Part shown: in pieces, positions 34,428 through 43,464 of the stretch
Layout of the letters: the number at the start of each line of letters is the position of its first letter
Position numbering within the stretch: position 1 is the stretch's first letter
Source of the DNA: Pelagibius marinus
GTDB taxonomy: Bacteria > Pseudomonadota > Alphaproteobacteria > Kiloniellales > Kiloniellaceae
DNA: 64,000 nt
Reading direction: 5' to 3'
NCBI RefSeq assembly: GCF_014925385.1
Contig: NZ_JACSDK010000014.1
Coordinates: forward strand, 186,001-250,000
Translations under genes and position numbers: made by a program
Notes under the pieces: model-generated
What the model saw: only the letters and a program-made list of their open reading frames with translations
What the model was told of the DNA's origin: nothing
Database searches by the model: none

Positions 34428-35761
34428 TGACTTTCCTGCCGCAGGAGATCATCCGGCGCAAGCGCGACAGCGCGCGCCTCTCGGCCGAGGAGATCGAGGC
34501 CTTCGTCGCGGGCATTGCCGAGGGTAGCCTCAGCGAAGGCCAGATCGCGGCTTTCGCCATGGCGGTCTTCCTCAACGGCATGACGCCGGAGGAGACCGTG
34601 ACGCTGACCCGCGCCATGACCGCCAGCGGGCGGCGCATCGACTGGCGGGAGGCAAACCTGCCGGGCCCGATGCTGGACAAGCATTCCACCGGCGGCGTCG
34701 GCGACAAGGTGAGCCTGGTCCTGGCGCCGGTCCTGGCCGCCTGCGGCGCCTTCGTGCCGATGATCTCCGGGCGCGGCCTCGGCCATACCGGCGGCACCCT
34801 CGACAAGCTGGATTCCATTCCCGGCTACGACACCGCGCCGGACATCGCGCGCTTCCAGCAGGTGGTGGCCGAGGCGGGTTGCGCCATCATCGGCCAGACC
34901 GCCGACCTGGCGCCCGCCGACAAGCGCCTCTACGCGGTGCGCGACGTCACCGCGACGGTGGAATCCATTCCCCTCATCACCGCCTCCATCCTCTCGAAGA
35001 AGCTGGCCGCCGGTCTCGACGCCCTGGTGATGGACGTGAAGGCCGGCAACGGTGCCTTTGCTGCGACGCCGGAGATGGCGCGCGACCTGTCGGAGAGCAT
35101 CGTTTCCGTGGCGACCGGGGCCGGGCTGCCGACCACGGCGCTCATCACCGACATGAACCAGCCGCTTGGGCGTTCGGCGGGCAACGCGCTGGAGGTGTGG
35201 GAGTCGGTGGAGCTGCTGACCAGCGGGCAGGGTGATCCGCGCCTGCGCGAGGTGACCCTGGCGCTGGCCGCGGAGATGCTGCTGCTCGGCAAGCTGGCCG
35301 ACGACGGCGAGAGCGCCCGAACGAAAGCTGAGGACGCCCTGGCCTCGGGCCGGGCCGCCGAACGCTTCGGCACCATGGTGGCCGCGCTGGGCGGGCCCGC
35401 CGACTTCCTGGCGCGCGCCGGGGAGATCCTGCCGCGCGCGCCGGTGCGCCGGGCGGTGCAGGCCAAGGTGGCCGGCGTGGTCGGCGCGGTCGATACCCGC
35501 GCCGTCGGCCTGGCGGTCATCGAGCTGGGCGGCGGGCGGCGGCGCGTCGAGGATGCCGTCGACCCCGCCGTCGGCATCGACGAGATCGTGCCCCTGGGGC
35601 AGACGGTCTCGGCGGCCGATCCCCTGGCCGTGGGCCACCCCGCCGACGAAGCCGGCGCCGAGGCGGCGGCGGGGGTCTTTCAGAAAGCCTTCCAGATCGG
35701 CGAGACTGGGCCGGAGCCCTCTCCGGTCGTTCATCAACGCATCACCGCGGAGGATGTCTGA
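34427..35761 (+). CDS. deoA: thymidine phosphorylase
   Basis: A 444-residue enzyme that splits thymidine or deoxyuridine with phosphate. LDKHSTGGVGDKVSL is the family's signature; MISGRGLGHTGGTLDKLDSI and SKKLAAGLDALVMDVKAGNGAF follow. The start at 34427, in TGATG with the deoC stop, fits the family N-terminus MTFLPQEIIRRKRD; a longer frame upstream is not used. Cytidine deaminase upstream supplies deoxyuridine for it. Confidence 0.95.
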   Translation: MTFLPQEIIRRKRDSARLSAEEIEAFVAGIAEGSLSEGQIAAFAMAVFLNGMTPEETVTLTRAMTASGRRIDWREANLPGPMLDKHSTGGVGDKVSLVLAPVLAACGAFVPMISGRGLGHTGGTLDKLDSIPGYDTAPDIARFQQVVAEAGCAIIGQTADLAPADKRLYAVRDVTATVESIPLITASILSKKLAAGLDALVMDVKAGNGAFAATPEMARDLSESIVSVATGAGLPTTALITDMNQPLGRSAGNALEVWESVELLTSGQGDPRLREVTLALAAEMLLLGKLADDGESARTKAEDALASGRAAERFGTMVAALGGPADFLARAGEILPRAPVRRAVQAKVAGVVGAVDTRAVGLAVIELGGGRRRVEDAVDPAVGIDEIVPLGQTVSAADPLAVGHPADEAGAEAAAGVFQKAFQIGETGPEPSPVVHQRITAEDV

Positions 35762-35766
35762 GCACC

Positions 35767-36675
35767 ATGTTCGCCCCGACCGCCGCCAATGAAACCTCCG
35801 AGCCGCCGCGCTTCGCCGCGCCGCCGGCCGGCCGCCTGACCGCGGAGATGCGCGAGGCTTACGCGCGCGACGGTTTCCTGGTGTTGGAGGATATGATCGC
35901 CGCCGCCGACTGCGACGCCCTCATGGCGCGGGCGGAGGAACTGGTGGCGGCCTTCGATCCCGGCGAGGTCGCCAGCATCTTCTCCACGCGCGGGCAGGTG
36001 CACGGCCGCGACGACTACTTCCTCACCTCCGGCGACAAGATCCGCTTTTTCTTCGAGGAGGAAGCCTTCGACGCGGCGGGCCGGCTGCGCCAGGACAAGC
36101 GCCTGTCGATCAACAAGATCGGCCATGCCCAGCACGACCTGGACCCGGTCTTCGCCCGCTTCTCGCGCCTGCCGCAGCTGGCGGCCCTGGCCGGCGACCT
36201 GGAACTCGCCGAGCCGCTGCTGCTGCAGTCCATGTATATCTTCAAACAGCCGCGCATCGGCGGCGAGGTGGGCTGGCACCAGGATTCGACCTTCCTCTAC
36301 ACCGAGCCGCTGAGCGTCACCGGCCTGTGGTTCGCCCTGGAGGACGCGACGCTGGAGAACGGCTGCCTCTGGGCGCTGCCGGGCGGCCACGCGGGGCCCC
36401 TGCGTGAGCGCTGGCGGCGAAGCGGCGACAAGCTGGTGATGGAGCAACTGGACGCCACGCCCTGGGACGAGAGCGGAGCCGTGCCCCTGGAGGTGCCGAA
36501 GGGGTCGCTGGTGGTGCTGCACGGCAAACTGCCGCACGGCAGCGCGCCCAACCGCTCAGCGCGCTCACGCCATGCCTACACGCTGCACCTCATCGACGGC
36601 GCCTGCCGCTATCCCGAGGACAACTGGCTGCAGCGCGGCCCCGACATGCCGCTGCGCGGTTTCGAGGCAACCTGA
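35767..36675 (+). CDS. phytanoyl-CoA dioxygenase (PHYHD1-like) family protein
   Basis: A 302-residue Fe(II)/2-oxoglutarate dioxygenase. VGWHQDSTFLYTEPL holds the His-x-Asp pair, and LHGKLPHGSAPNRS the distal His, with SRHAYTLHL supplying the 2-oxoglutarate Arg. It resembles the PHYHD1 subgroup (SINKIGHAQHDLDPVF). Only five bases separate it from deoA, so it belongs to the nucleoside operon, which is unusual. Oxidation of a modified nucleoside or base is a guess. Confidence 0.88.
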   Translation: MFAPTAANETSEPPRFAAPPAGRLTAEMREAYARDGFLVLEDMIAAADCDALMARAEELVAAFDPGEVASIFSTRGQVHGRDDYFLTSGDKIRFFFEEEAFDAAGRLRQDKRLSINKIGHAQHDLDPVFARFSRLPQLAALAGDLELAEPLLLQSMYIFKQPRIGGEVGWHQDSTFLYTEPLSVTGLWFALEDATLENGCLWALPGGHAGPLRERWRRSGDKLVMEQLDATPWDESGAVPLEVPKGSLVVLHGKLPHGSAPNRSARSRHAYTLHLIDGACRYPEDNWLQRGPDMPLRGFEAT

Positions 36676-36727
36676 TCGAACTTTTGCCGAAGCGTTTTTC
36701 TTTCAGCTCTTATTCACAGGGGAAACG

Positions 36728-38239
36728 ATGATGCTCGCTTACAGGATCAAGACCGCCCTTGCCGCCTCGGCCCTTGCCGTGCTGCTCGCCGTTCCGGCAG
36801 TAGCGGAGCCGGTCAAGCTGACCCTCCTGCACATCAACGACATCGACCGCATCGAGGACTCCAAGGGCCGCGGCGGCCTGGCGCGCCTCATGACGCTTGT
36901 CAACGAAGAGCGCGCGGCGGCGGCGCACGCGATCTTCACCCACGGCGGCGACACCATCTCGCCCTCGCTGCTGTCGGGCTTCGACAAGGGCGCCCACATG
37001 ATGGACCTCTTCAACGAGGCGGAACTGGATCTCATGGTTCTGGGCAACCACGAGTTCGACTTCGGCGCGGCGGTGACCCGCGCGCGCGTCGCCGAGGCGC
37101 GCTTCACGATCCTGGGGTCCAATGCCATGACGGACGGCACGCTGCTGGAGGGCACCCTGGCCACCTGGACCGCCGAGGCCGGGCCCTACACCATCGGCTT
37201 CCTGGGCCTGACCACGCCGGAGACGCCGGAGATCTCGAGCGCCGAGGGCGTCACCTTCCAGCCGCTGGTCGCCACCGCGCGCAAGCTGAGCGACAACCTG
37301 CGCGAAAACGGCGCCGACCTGGTGGTCGCCCTGGCCCACACCGGCATCGCCGAAGATTTTAATCTGATCAACGGCGACAGCGGCATCGACATCCTGCTCT
37401 CCGGCCACGACCACCTGCAGATCACCTACTACAACGGCCAGCGCGCCTTCGTGGAGTCCGGCTCCCAGGGTGAGAACCTCATGGTCGTCGAGGTGACCAT
37501 GGACACGGTCGAGAGCCGCGGCCAGCAGAAGTTCGTCTGGTCGCCGCAGTTCCGCATCCGCTCAACCCAGGACGTCGACCCGGATCCGGCGATGGCCGCC
37601 AAGGTGCAGGCCTACCTCGACAAGCTGTCGAAGGAGCTGGACATCGCCGTCGGCAAGTCGGCGGTGCCGCTGGACAGCCGCCGCGCCTCCGTGCGCGGGG
37701 AGGAGACCGCCATCGGCAACCTCATCGCCGACGCCATGCGCCAGGGCGTGGCCGCCGACGTGGCCATCACCAACGGCGGCGGCATCCGCGGCGACAAGAC
37801 CTATCCCGCCGGGGTGACGCTGACCCGCCGCGACATCCAGACCGAGCTGCCCTTCGGCAACCGCACCGTGAAGCTGCAGCTGACCGGCGCGCAGGTGATG
37901 GAAGCGCTGGAGCACGGCGTCAGCAAGGTGGAGGAGGGCGCCGGTCGTTTTCCCAGCACCTCGGGGATCACCATGACCTGGAGCCGCAACGCGGCGCCCG
38001 GTGAGCGCGTGAAGTCCGTGAGCGTCAACGGCAAGCCGCTCGACCCCGCGGCGACCTACACCGTGGCGACCAACGACTTCCTGGCCAAGGGCGGCGACGG
38101 CTATACCGTCTTCACCCAGGGCAGAACTCTGATCGACGCCGCCGCGGCCAAGTACATGGCCACCATGGTCATGGACTTCGTCGCCGCCGCCGGCGAGGTC
38201 GCCCCCAAGGTGGAAGGGCGCGTCACGGCGGTGGAGTGA
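36728..38239 (+). CDS. periplasmic 5'-nucleotidase/UDP-sugar hydrolase family
   Basis: A 503-residue exported metallophosphoesterase. After a signal peptide (cleavage near AVAEP) come LTLLHINDIDR (where Asp-x-His is usual, here Asn-Asp-Ile-Asp), THGGDTISPS, LGNHEFDFG, and SGHDHLQITYY, followed by the C-terminal 5'-nucleotidase domain (AITNGGGIRGDKTYPAG; ATNDFLAKGGDGY). It would dephosphorylate nucleotides in the periplasm, feeding nucleosides to the ABC importer upstream. It starts 52 bases after the dioxygenase. Confidence 0.9.
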   Translation: MMLAYRIKTALAASALAVLLAVPAVAEPVKLTLLHINDIDRIEDSKGRGGLARLMTLVNEERAAAAHAIFTHGGDTISPSLLSGFDKGAHMMDLFNEAELDLMVLGNHEFDFGAAVTRARVAEARFTILGSNAMTDGTLLEGTLATWTAEAGPYTIGFLGLTTPETPEISSAEGVTFQPLVATARKLSDNLRENGADLVVALAHTGIAEDFNLINGDSGIDILLSGHDHLQITYYNGQRAFVESGSQGENLMVVEVTMDTVESRGQQKFVWSPQFRIRSTQDVDPDPAMAAKVQAYLDKLSKELDIAVGKSAVPLDSRRASVRGEETAIGNLIADAMRQGVAADVAITNGGGIRGDKTYPAGVTLTRRDIQTELPFGNRTVKLQLTGAQVMEALEHGVSKVEEGAGRFPSTSGITMTWSRNAAPGERVKSVSVNGKPLDPAATYTVATNDFLAKGGDGYTVFTQGRTLIDAAAAKYMATMVMDFVAAAGEVAPKVEGRVTAVE

Positions 38240-38249
38240 GGAACGCCCC

Positions 38250-38352
38250 CTCACCCTCCCGCTTTGCGGGCCCCTCCCTCTCCCGCGAGGGGAGAGGGTC
38301 AACTCTGAGGCTTCGGTTTTGTTCCCTCTCCCCTTCGTGGGAGAGGGTTGAG
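38250..38352. repeat. CCCTCTCCC palindromic intergenic element
   Basis: Runs such as CCCTCCCTCTCCCGCGAGGG, GGAGAGGG and CCCTCTCCCC...GGGAGAGGG pair in several ways and form a long imperfect inverted repeat between the nucleotidase and HAD genes. It resembles the element at 11601. It belongs to a dispersed class typical of these genomes. Confidence 0.75.
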
Positions 38353-38423
38353 AAGCCTTGACGTGACTGCAAGTCGAGTCTAGGCGAAGCCGGGTAAGGG
38401 GTGGTGGCTGTTAGGAACCTAGA

Positions 38424-39131
38424 ATGATCGATACCGTTGCCTTCGATGCCGACGACACCCTGTGGCACAACGAGCACCTGTTCCAGGACACCCAGAAGGC
38501 CCTGGAGGCGATCGTGCAGCGCTATCGCCCGGGCGAGGACATCCACGGCGCGCTCTTCGCCGTGGAAATGAAGAACCTCGCGCTCTTCGGCTACGGCATC
38601 AAGGGCTTCATGCTGTCCATGGTGGAGGCGGCCATTCAGATCACCGAGGGGCGCGTCACGGCGGAGGAAATCCACGAGATCATCGCGCTCGGAAAGGCCA
38701 TGATGGAGGCGCCGGTCGACCTGCTGGACGATGTCGAGCAGACCCTGGGCGCGGTGAAAGGGCGCTTCCGCGTGATCCTCATCACCAAGGGCGACATCGT
38801 CGACCAGACCAGCAAGATCGAGCGCTCCGGCCTGGCCGGCCACTTCGAGCAGGTGGAGATCGTGCCGCGCAAGGACGCCGGCATCTACCGCGCGATCTTC
38901 GAGCGTCACGGCATCGCGCCGGAGCGAACGGTGATGGTCGGCAACTCCATGCCCTCGGATGTGCTGCCCATGCTGGAACTGGGCGGCCACGGCGTGCACG
39001 TGCCCTATACCTTGCTGTGGGCGCACGAGGCCCACGACGAAGACCCGGAGAGCGAGCGCTTCCACCGGCTGGAGCGCCTCGGCGAGCTGCCTGCGCTGCT
39101 GGACCGTCTGCTGAGCGGTGGACAAGGCTGA
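38424..39131 (+). CDS. HAD family hydrolase
   Basis: A 235-residue HAD phosphatase: motif I is VAFDADDTLWHN (Asp-x-Asp), motif II VILITKGD with the Thr, and motif III MVGNSMPSDVLPM, with a Lys in VPRKDAG. The helical cap between motifs I and II is typical of subclass I. It could be a nucleotide or sugar phosphatase, which would fit the salvage neighbourhood, but the palindromic element separates it from that operon. Confidence 0.87.
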   Translation: MIDTVAFDADDTLWHNEHLFQDTQKALEAIVQRYRPGEDIHGALFAVEMKNLALFGYGIKGFMLSMVEAAIQITEGRVTAEEIHEIIALGKAMMEAPVDLLDDVEQTLGAVKGRFRVILITKGDIVDQTSKIERSGLAGHFEQVEIVPRKDAGIYRAIFERHGIAPERTVMVGNSMPSDVLPMLELGGHGVHVPYTLLWAHEAHDEDPESERFHRLERLGELPALLDRLLSGGQG

Positions 39132-39143
39132 GGGGAAACGACC

Positions 39144-39566
39144 ATGAAGCACCACGGCGGCTGCCACTGCGGCGCCATTGCCATCACCTACGAAAGCGAC
39201 GTGACGCCGGAAGAGACCGAGGTGCGGGCCTGCCAGTGCAGCTTCTGCCGCAAGCACGCCTCGCGCGCCGTCTCCGACCCGGCCGGCAAGGTGACCCTTA
39301 CCCTGCATGACGAGGGCGCCGTGCAGCGCTACCGCTTCGGCCTTGGCACCGCCGACTACTATCTCTGCGGGCGCTGTGGGGTCTACGTGGCCGCGGTCAT
39401 GCCCGACGGGGAGCGAAGTTACGCCGTCGCCATCATAAACGCCTTCGCTGACAGCGCCCGCTTCACGCGGACGCTGATTCTCTCCGACTACTCGGCGGAG
39501 GACGAGGCGGGACGCCGCGAGCGCCGCCGCGAGCGCTGGACCCCGGCGGAGATCATCGTTGCCTAG
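39144..39566 (+). CDS. GFA (glutathione-dependent formaldehyde-activating) family protein
   Basis: A 140-residue zinc protein of the Gfa/CENP-V fold: GGCHCGAI at the start, RACQCSFCRKH in the middle and YYLCGRCGVYV later give the seven-Cys double zinc site. Most members have not been shown to act on formaldehyde. It starts 12 bases after the HAD gene and is probably cotranscribed. Confidence 0.88.
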   Translation: MKHHGGCHCGAIAITYESDVTPEETEVRACQCSFCRKHASRAVSDPAGKVTLTLHDEGAVQRYRFGLGTADYYLCGRCGVYVAAVMPDGERSYAVAIINAFADSARFTRTLILSDYSAEDEAGRRERRRERWTPAEIIVA

Positions 39567-39615
39567 GGCCCTGCAAGTCCGGACGAGCGCGGACCCGTTG
39601 CTCTAGCTTACTGAC

Positions 39616-40686
39616 CTAGCCGACGGCAGTCGTTTTGCTCAATCCGCGGAAGCGCTGGCGGTAGCGGGCGGGGGTGATGCCGGTGTGCCGCTTGAAGAGG
39701 CGGCGGAAGAAGGCCGGGTCCTCGTAGCCGACGGTGACGCCGACCTGCTCGGTCGGCCAGTCGGTGGTCTCCAGATACTCCTTGGCTTCCTCGACGCGCA
39801 GGGTCTGCACGTAGGCGACCGGCGTGAAGCCGGTGGCGCGGCGGAAGCGGCGTTTGAAACTGCGTTCCGGCAGGCCCGAGCGCTCCACCATGCGGCTGAC
39901 CGGGTTGGGCGCGGCGTAGTGGTCGGCGATCCAGACCTGGCAGCCGGTGATCACCTGGTCTTCGTGGGGCTGCGGCTTCACCATGGCGGCATAGGGCAGC
40001 TGGCCGTCGCTGCGGTCGCCCATCAGGAAGGTCTTGGCCATGCGCCGGGCCTCCACGTCGCCGCAGAAGCGGGCGATGAGATGCAGCACCAGGTCTTCCC
40101 AGGCGGCCGCGCCGCCGCTGGTGACGATCTGCCCGCCCGGGGCGTCCGGCAACATCACGTCCTTGATGCTCAGGTTCACTTCGGGGAAGTAGGTGGCAAA
40201 GAGCTGCTCGAAGGCCCAGTGCGTGGTCGCCGCGCGGCCGTCGAGAAGGCCGGCTTCGGCCAGCAGCACCGAGCCGGTGCAGACGGCCGCCACCACGGCG
40301 CCGCCGGCGTGCTGCTGGCGCACCCAGGCGACACTCTCCGGCCAGGCGCCGCGCGGATCGAAATCGATCGGAATGGCGAGGTCGGAAACCACTACGAGAT
40401 CGCATTGCGGGCGCTCGGCAAGGCTCGCCTGCGGGGCGACCGGCAGGCCGCCCCAGCAGCGGAAGGGCTCGCGCGACGGCGAGACGATCTCCACCTCCAT
40501 GGTCGGGCCCGCCTCGGGCTCGCCGGTGATCTGTGACCACAACCGGCCGGCGCTGGAGAGCACGTCGTAGAGCCCGTAGAGCACCGAAGCGGAGCTCTCC
40601 GGCAGGGCCAGCAGGCAGACCCGGATCGGCTTGTCGGTCTGGGTGGGTTTGGCGGCCCGGGAGGACTTGGCTGAGGGGGCGGGCAT
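39616..40686 (-). CDS. GlxA family regulator (DJ-1/PfpI-like plus AraC HTH)
   Basis: A 356-residue protein. Residues about 20-200 are a DJ-1/PfpI-like domain, including AAVCTGSVLLAEAGLLDG where the nucleophile-elbow Cys sits; this domain is usually a sensor rather than an enzyme here. The C-terminal 100 residues form the AraC DNA-binding domain (ERSFKRRFRRATGFTPVAYVQ and VGYEDPAFFRRLFKRHTGITP). It is divergent from the methyltransferase gene and may control it. Confidence 0.92.
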   Translation of the reverse strand: MPAPSAKSSRAAKPTQTDKPIRVCLLALPESSASVLYGLYDVLSSAGRLWSQITGEPEAGPTMEVEIVSPSREPFRCWGGLPVAPQASLAERPQCDLVVVSDLAIPIDFDPRGAWPESVAWVRQQHAGGAVVAAVCTGSVLLAEAGLLDGRAATTHWAFEQLFATYFPEVNLSIKDVMLPDAPGGQIVTSGGAAAWEDLVLHLIARFCGDVEARRMAKTFLMGDRSDGQLPYAAMVKPQPHEDQVITGCQVWIADHYAAPNPVSRMVERSGLPERSFKRRFRRATGFTPVAYVQTLRVEEAKEYLETTDWPTEQVGVTVGYEDPAFFRRLFKRHTGITPARYRQRFRGLSKTTAVG

Positions 40687-40822
40687 CTGGGGGCTTTTCT
40701 CCGTTGTGGCACGAATGCCTCTGTTTCGGCCTTTCTACCTCTTACGCTTTCTGCTCTGGTTTTGCAATCTCCACCCCGCCGCACCCGGGTTCGCCGCCCC
40801 CAATTCGAGAGTGAGATTCGAC

Positions 40823-41911
40823 ATGATGGAAGCAACACGCGCCTTGCCGGCCTTTGAGGAGGCCGCGGCCGAGGCCTTTGCCGAACGCGTGGCCGAGATG
40901 GCCAACACTGCGGCGGTGACCGTGATGGTTTCCCTCGGCCACCGCACCGGGCTTTTCGATACCCTGTCCAGCCTGCCGCCCAGCACCTCGGTGGCCATCG
41001 CCGAAGCCGCGGAGCTGTCGGAGCGCTATGTGCGCGAATGGCTGGCCGCCATGGTGACCGGCGGCATCGTCAGCTACGACGGCAAGAGCGGGACCTACCA
41101 CCTGCCGCCCGAGCACGCGGCCTGCCTGACCCGCGGCGCGCCGCTGGGCAATCTGGCCGTGGCCGCCAACGCCATTCCGGTGATCGCCGCCGCCCACGAC
41201 CGCATCGTGGAGTGCTTCGAGACCGGCGAAGGCACACGCTACGAGGACTATCCCTGTTTCCACCAGATGATGGCCGAGGACAGCGGCCAGACGGTGGTGG
41301 ACCAGCTCTTCGATCTGATCCTGCCGCTGGCCCCGGAGCTGCCGGGCCGCCTGGTTCAGGGCATCGACGTGCTGGATGCCGGCTGCGGCAGCGGCCGGGC
41401 CCTGGTCGCCATGGCCGCGCGCTATCCCAACAGCCGCTTCACCGGTTATGACCTCTGCGCCGACGCCATCGCCTCCGCGCAGCAGACCGCCAGGGCCGCG
41501 GGCGTGGAGAACGTCCGCTTCGAGCGGCGCGACCTCACCGGCTTCGACGAGAAGGAAGCCTACGACCTGGTGACCTCCTTCGACGCCGTGCACGACCAGA
41601 AAGACCCGCAAGGGCTCTTGAAGGGCCTCTACGGGGCGCTCAGGCCCGGCGGCGTCTACCTGATGCAGGACATCGGCGGCTCGGCGAAGCTGGAGAACAA
41701 CCTGGATTTCCCCATGGCCGCTTTCCTCTACACCGCTTCCTGCATGCACTGCATGCCGGTCTCCCTGGGCCAGGGCGGCAACGGCCTCGGCACCATGTGG
41801 GGCTGGGAAACGGCGCTGGAGATGCTGAAGGAGGCGGGCTTCGAGGCGCCTGAGAAGTCCACCTTCGACCACGACCCGCTGAACGTCTGGTTCGTCTCCC
41901 GCAAGGCCTAG
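40823..41911 (+). CDS. class I SAM-dependent methyltransferase with winged-helix N-terminus
   Basis: A 362-residue protein. Residues about 25-110 form a winged-helix dimerisation domain (SERYVREWLAAMVTGGIVSY), and the SAM-binding fold begins with VLDAGCGSGRALVAMAARYP (motif I) and continues with FTGYDL and VTSFDAVHDQKDP. ATG 40823 or 40826 are both possible. The substrate is unknown; relatives act on small molecules. It is divergent from the GlxA-type regulator. Confidence 0.88.
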   Translation: MMEATRALPAFEEAAAEAFAERVAEMANTAAVTVMVSLGHRTGLFDTLSSLPPSTSVAIAEAAELSERYVREWLAAMVTGGIVSYDGKSGTYHLPPEHAACLTRGAPLGNLAVAANAIPVIAAAHDRIVECFETGEGTRYEDYPCFHQMMAEDSGQTVVDQLFDLILPLAPELPGRLVQGIDVLDAGCGSGRALVAMAARYPNSRFTGYDLCADAIASAQQTARAAGVENVRFERRDLTGFDEKEAYDLVTSFDAVHDQKDPQGLLKGLYGALRPGGVYLMQDIGGSAKLENNLDFPMAAFLYTASCMHCMPVSLGQGGNGLGTMWGWETALEMLKEAGFEAPEKSTFDHDPLNVWFVSRKA

Positions 41912-42012
41912 TCTCCCGACTGCCTTGCGGGCGCAGGGAAGGGCGCGACTGCGGCGAATAGCGCCCTTCCCTGTTCCTTCCGGTCCCTTCCTTGACGGGA
42001 GGCCTCTCGCAG

Positions 42013-42036
42013 GTTATGGAATGACCGTTCCATAAC
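42013..42036. promoter_or_regulatory. TetR operator
   Basis: GTTATGGAA (42013-42021) and TTCCATAAC (42028-42036) are exact complements around TGACCG, 24 bases before the TetR start. Core TGGAATGACCGTTCCA is typical for this family and recurs in part before the peroxiredoxin-like gene. Confidence 0.8.
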
Positions 42037-42059
42037 TGGGCGTGGAGGAAAGCCGGCCC

Positions 42060-42641
42060 ATGGCCCGGCCCCGAACATTCGAACGCGAAGAAGTGGTGGA
42101 GAGGGCGCTGAGCGTCTTCTGGCGCCAGGGCTACCAGGCGACCTCGGTGCAGGACCTGGTGGAGGCCACCGGCCTCAACCGGGGCAGCCTCTACGACACC
42201 TTCGGCGACAAGCACGGGCTGTTCCTGGAAGTCGTCGAGCACTACCGCAGCCACGTCACCGCCAAGCGCCTCGCCAAGCTGGAAGAGCCGGGGCCGGCGC
42301 GCGAGAAGATCGCGACTTTCTTCAAGGATGTCATCGAGTTCTCGCTGGGCGAGGGACGCCTGCTGGGCTGCCTCATGACCAACTCCGCCATCGAACTGGC
42401 GCCGCACGACCGCGACACCCGTCTGGCGGTGGCCGCCAACATGGCGGCCATGGAGGCTACTTTCCGCCGGGTGCTGACCCGCGCCCGCAAGGAGGGCGAG
42501 ATCGCCGGCGAGAAGTCGCCCGCCGACCTCGCGCGCTTCCTCACCGCCACGGCCAACGGCCTGCGCGTCATGGCCAAGGTGGCCCCGGAGCGGGCGGCCC
42601 TGCGCAGCGTGGTGCGCATCGCCCTCGAATCGCTTGATTGA
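42060..42641 (+). CDS. TetR/AcrR family repressor
   Basis: A 193-residue repressor: FEREEVVERALSVFWRQGY and TSVQDLVEATGLNRGSLYDTF form the N-terminal HTH, a pattern of the AcuR/NemR-like subgroup responding to electrophiles. A Cys (LLGCLMTN) lies in the ligand domain. ATG 42060 follows GGAGGA at ten bases. The operator upstream and its partial copy at 42660 imply control of itself and the next gene. Confidence 0.9.
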   Translation: MARPRTFEREEVVERALSVFWRQGYQATSVQDLVEATGLNRGSLYDTFGDKHGLFLEVVEHYRSHVTAKRLAKLEEPGPAREKIATFFKDVIEFSLGEGRLLGCLMTNSAIELAPHDRDTRLAVAANMAAMEATFRRVLTRARKEGEIAGEKSPADLARFLTATANGLRVMAKVAPERAALRSVVRIALESLD

Positions 42642-42659
42642 GTTTTTTTGACCGATTTT

Positions 42660-42674
42660 TGAACGGTCGTTCCA
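42660..42674. promoter_or_regulatory. second TetR-like operator site
   Basis: TGAACGGTCGTTCCA resembles the core of the upstream operator on the opposite strand (TGGAACGACCGTTCA). It lies between the TetR stop and the peroxiredoxin-like gene. Confidence 0.6.
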
Positions 42675-42703
42675 GAACCGCAACGAATGAGGAGACTAGA
42701 GAT

Positions 42704-43228
42704 ATGTTGAAGACACGCCAGCCCGCCCCGGAAATGTCCTTCCCGCTGCTGGACGGCGGCACCTGGACCTTGTCGGAGCGCAAGCCCGAGAGCCTGAGCA
42801 TGGTGGTGGCCTACCGCGGCGTTCACTGCCCGATGTGCCGCAACTACCTGCAGGACCTGAACCAGCACATGGACGAGTTCAAGGCGCGCGGGGTCGACGT
42901 CGTCGCGGTGAGCGGCGACGGCAAGGAACGTGCCGAGATGGCCAAGAAGGACTGGGAGCTCTCCGAGGTGCCTATCGCTTATGGCCTCAGCATCGACAAG
43001 GCGCGGGAACTGGAGCTGCCGATCTCGACCAGCCGCGGCAAGACCTCCATCGGGATCGAGGAGCCGGAGAAGTTCAGCGAGCCGGGCCTCTTCCTGGTGA
43101 AGCCGGACGGCACGCTCTATGCCGCCTTCATCCAGACCATGCCTTTCGCGCGCCCGCCGCTGGACCAGCTGCTGAAGGCCATCGACTTCATCAAGGAGAA
43201 GGACTACCCCGCCCGCGGCGAGGCCTAA
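42704..43228 (+). CDS. peroxiredoxin-like AhpC/TSA family protein
   Basis: A 174-residue thioredoxin-fold protein. VAYRGVHCPMCRNYLQDLNQ places two Cys (CPMC) where peroxiredoxins have TxxC; this CPxC arrangement marks the peroxiredoxin-like subfamily, with thiol oxidoreductase activity uncertain. GAGGAG precedes the ATG. The TetR gene 62 bases upstream and its second operator site suggest induction by the same signal. Confidence 0.87.
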   Translation: MLKTRQPAPEMSFPLLDGGTWTLSERKPESLSMVVAYRGVHCPMCRNYLQDLNQHMDEFKARGVDVVAVSGDGKERAEMAKKDWELSEVPIAYGLSIDKARELELPISTSRGKTSIGIEEPEKFSEPGLFLVKPDGTLYAAFIQTMPFARPPLDQLLKAIDFIKEKDYPARGEA

Positions 43229-43464
43229 GGCCGCCGCTTCTTCCCGGCCTTCCGGTCAGTCAGGGCCCGGCTGCTTTATCGGTCTCCGCGATCCGCTTTC
43301 GGGTCGCGGAGGCTGTTGAAGACGCCCCTTCGCCCCGGAAGTTACCCCCGGCTCAAGTGGTCGGCAGGTCTATGCAAAAAAATGGATTGTGGTTCCAGGC
43401 CTGCGCCGCGCGTAGGATGGGCGGAGAATCCTGACGGGGCAGCCATAGAGGGAAGGGAGCGCTG

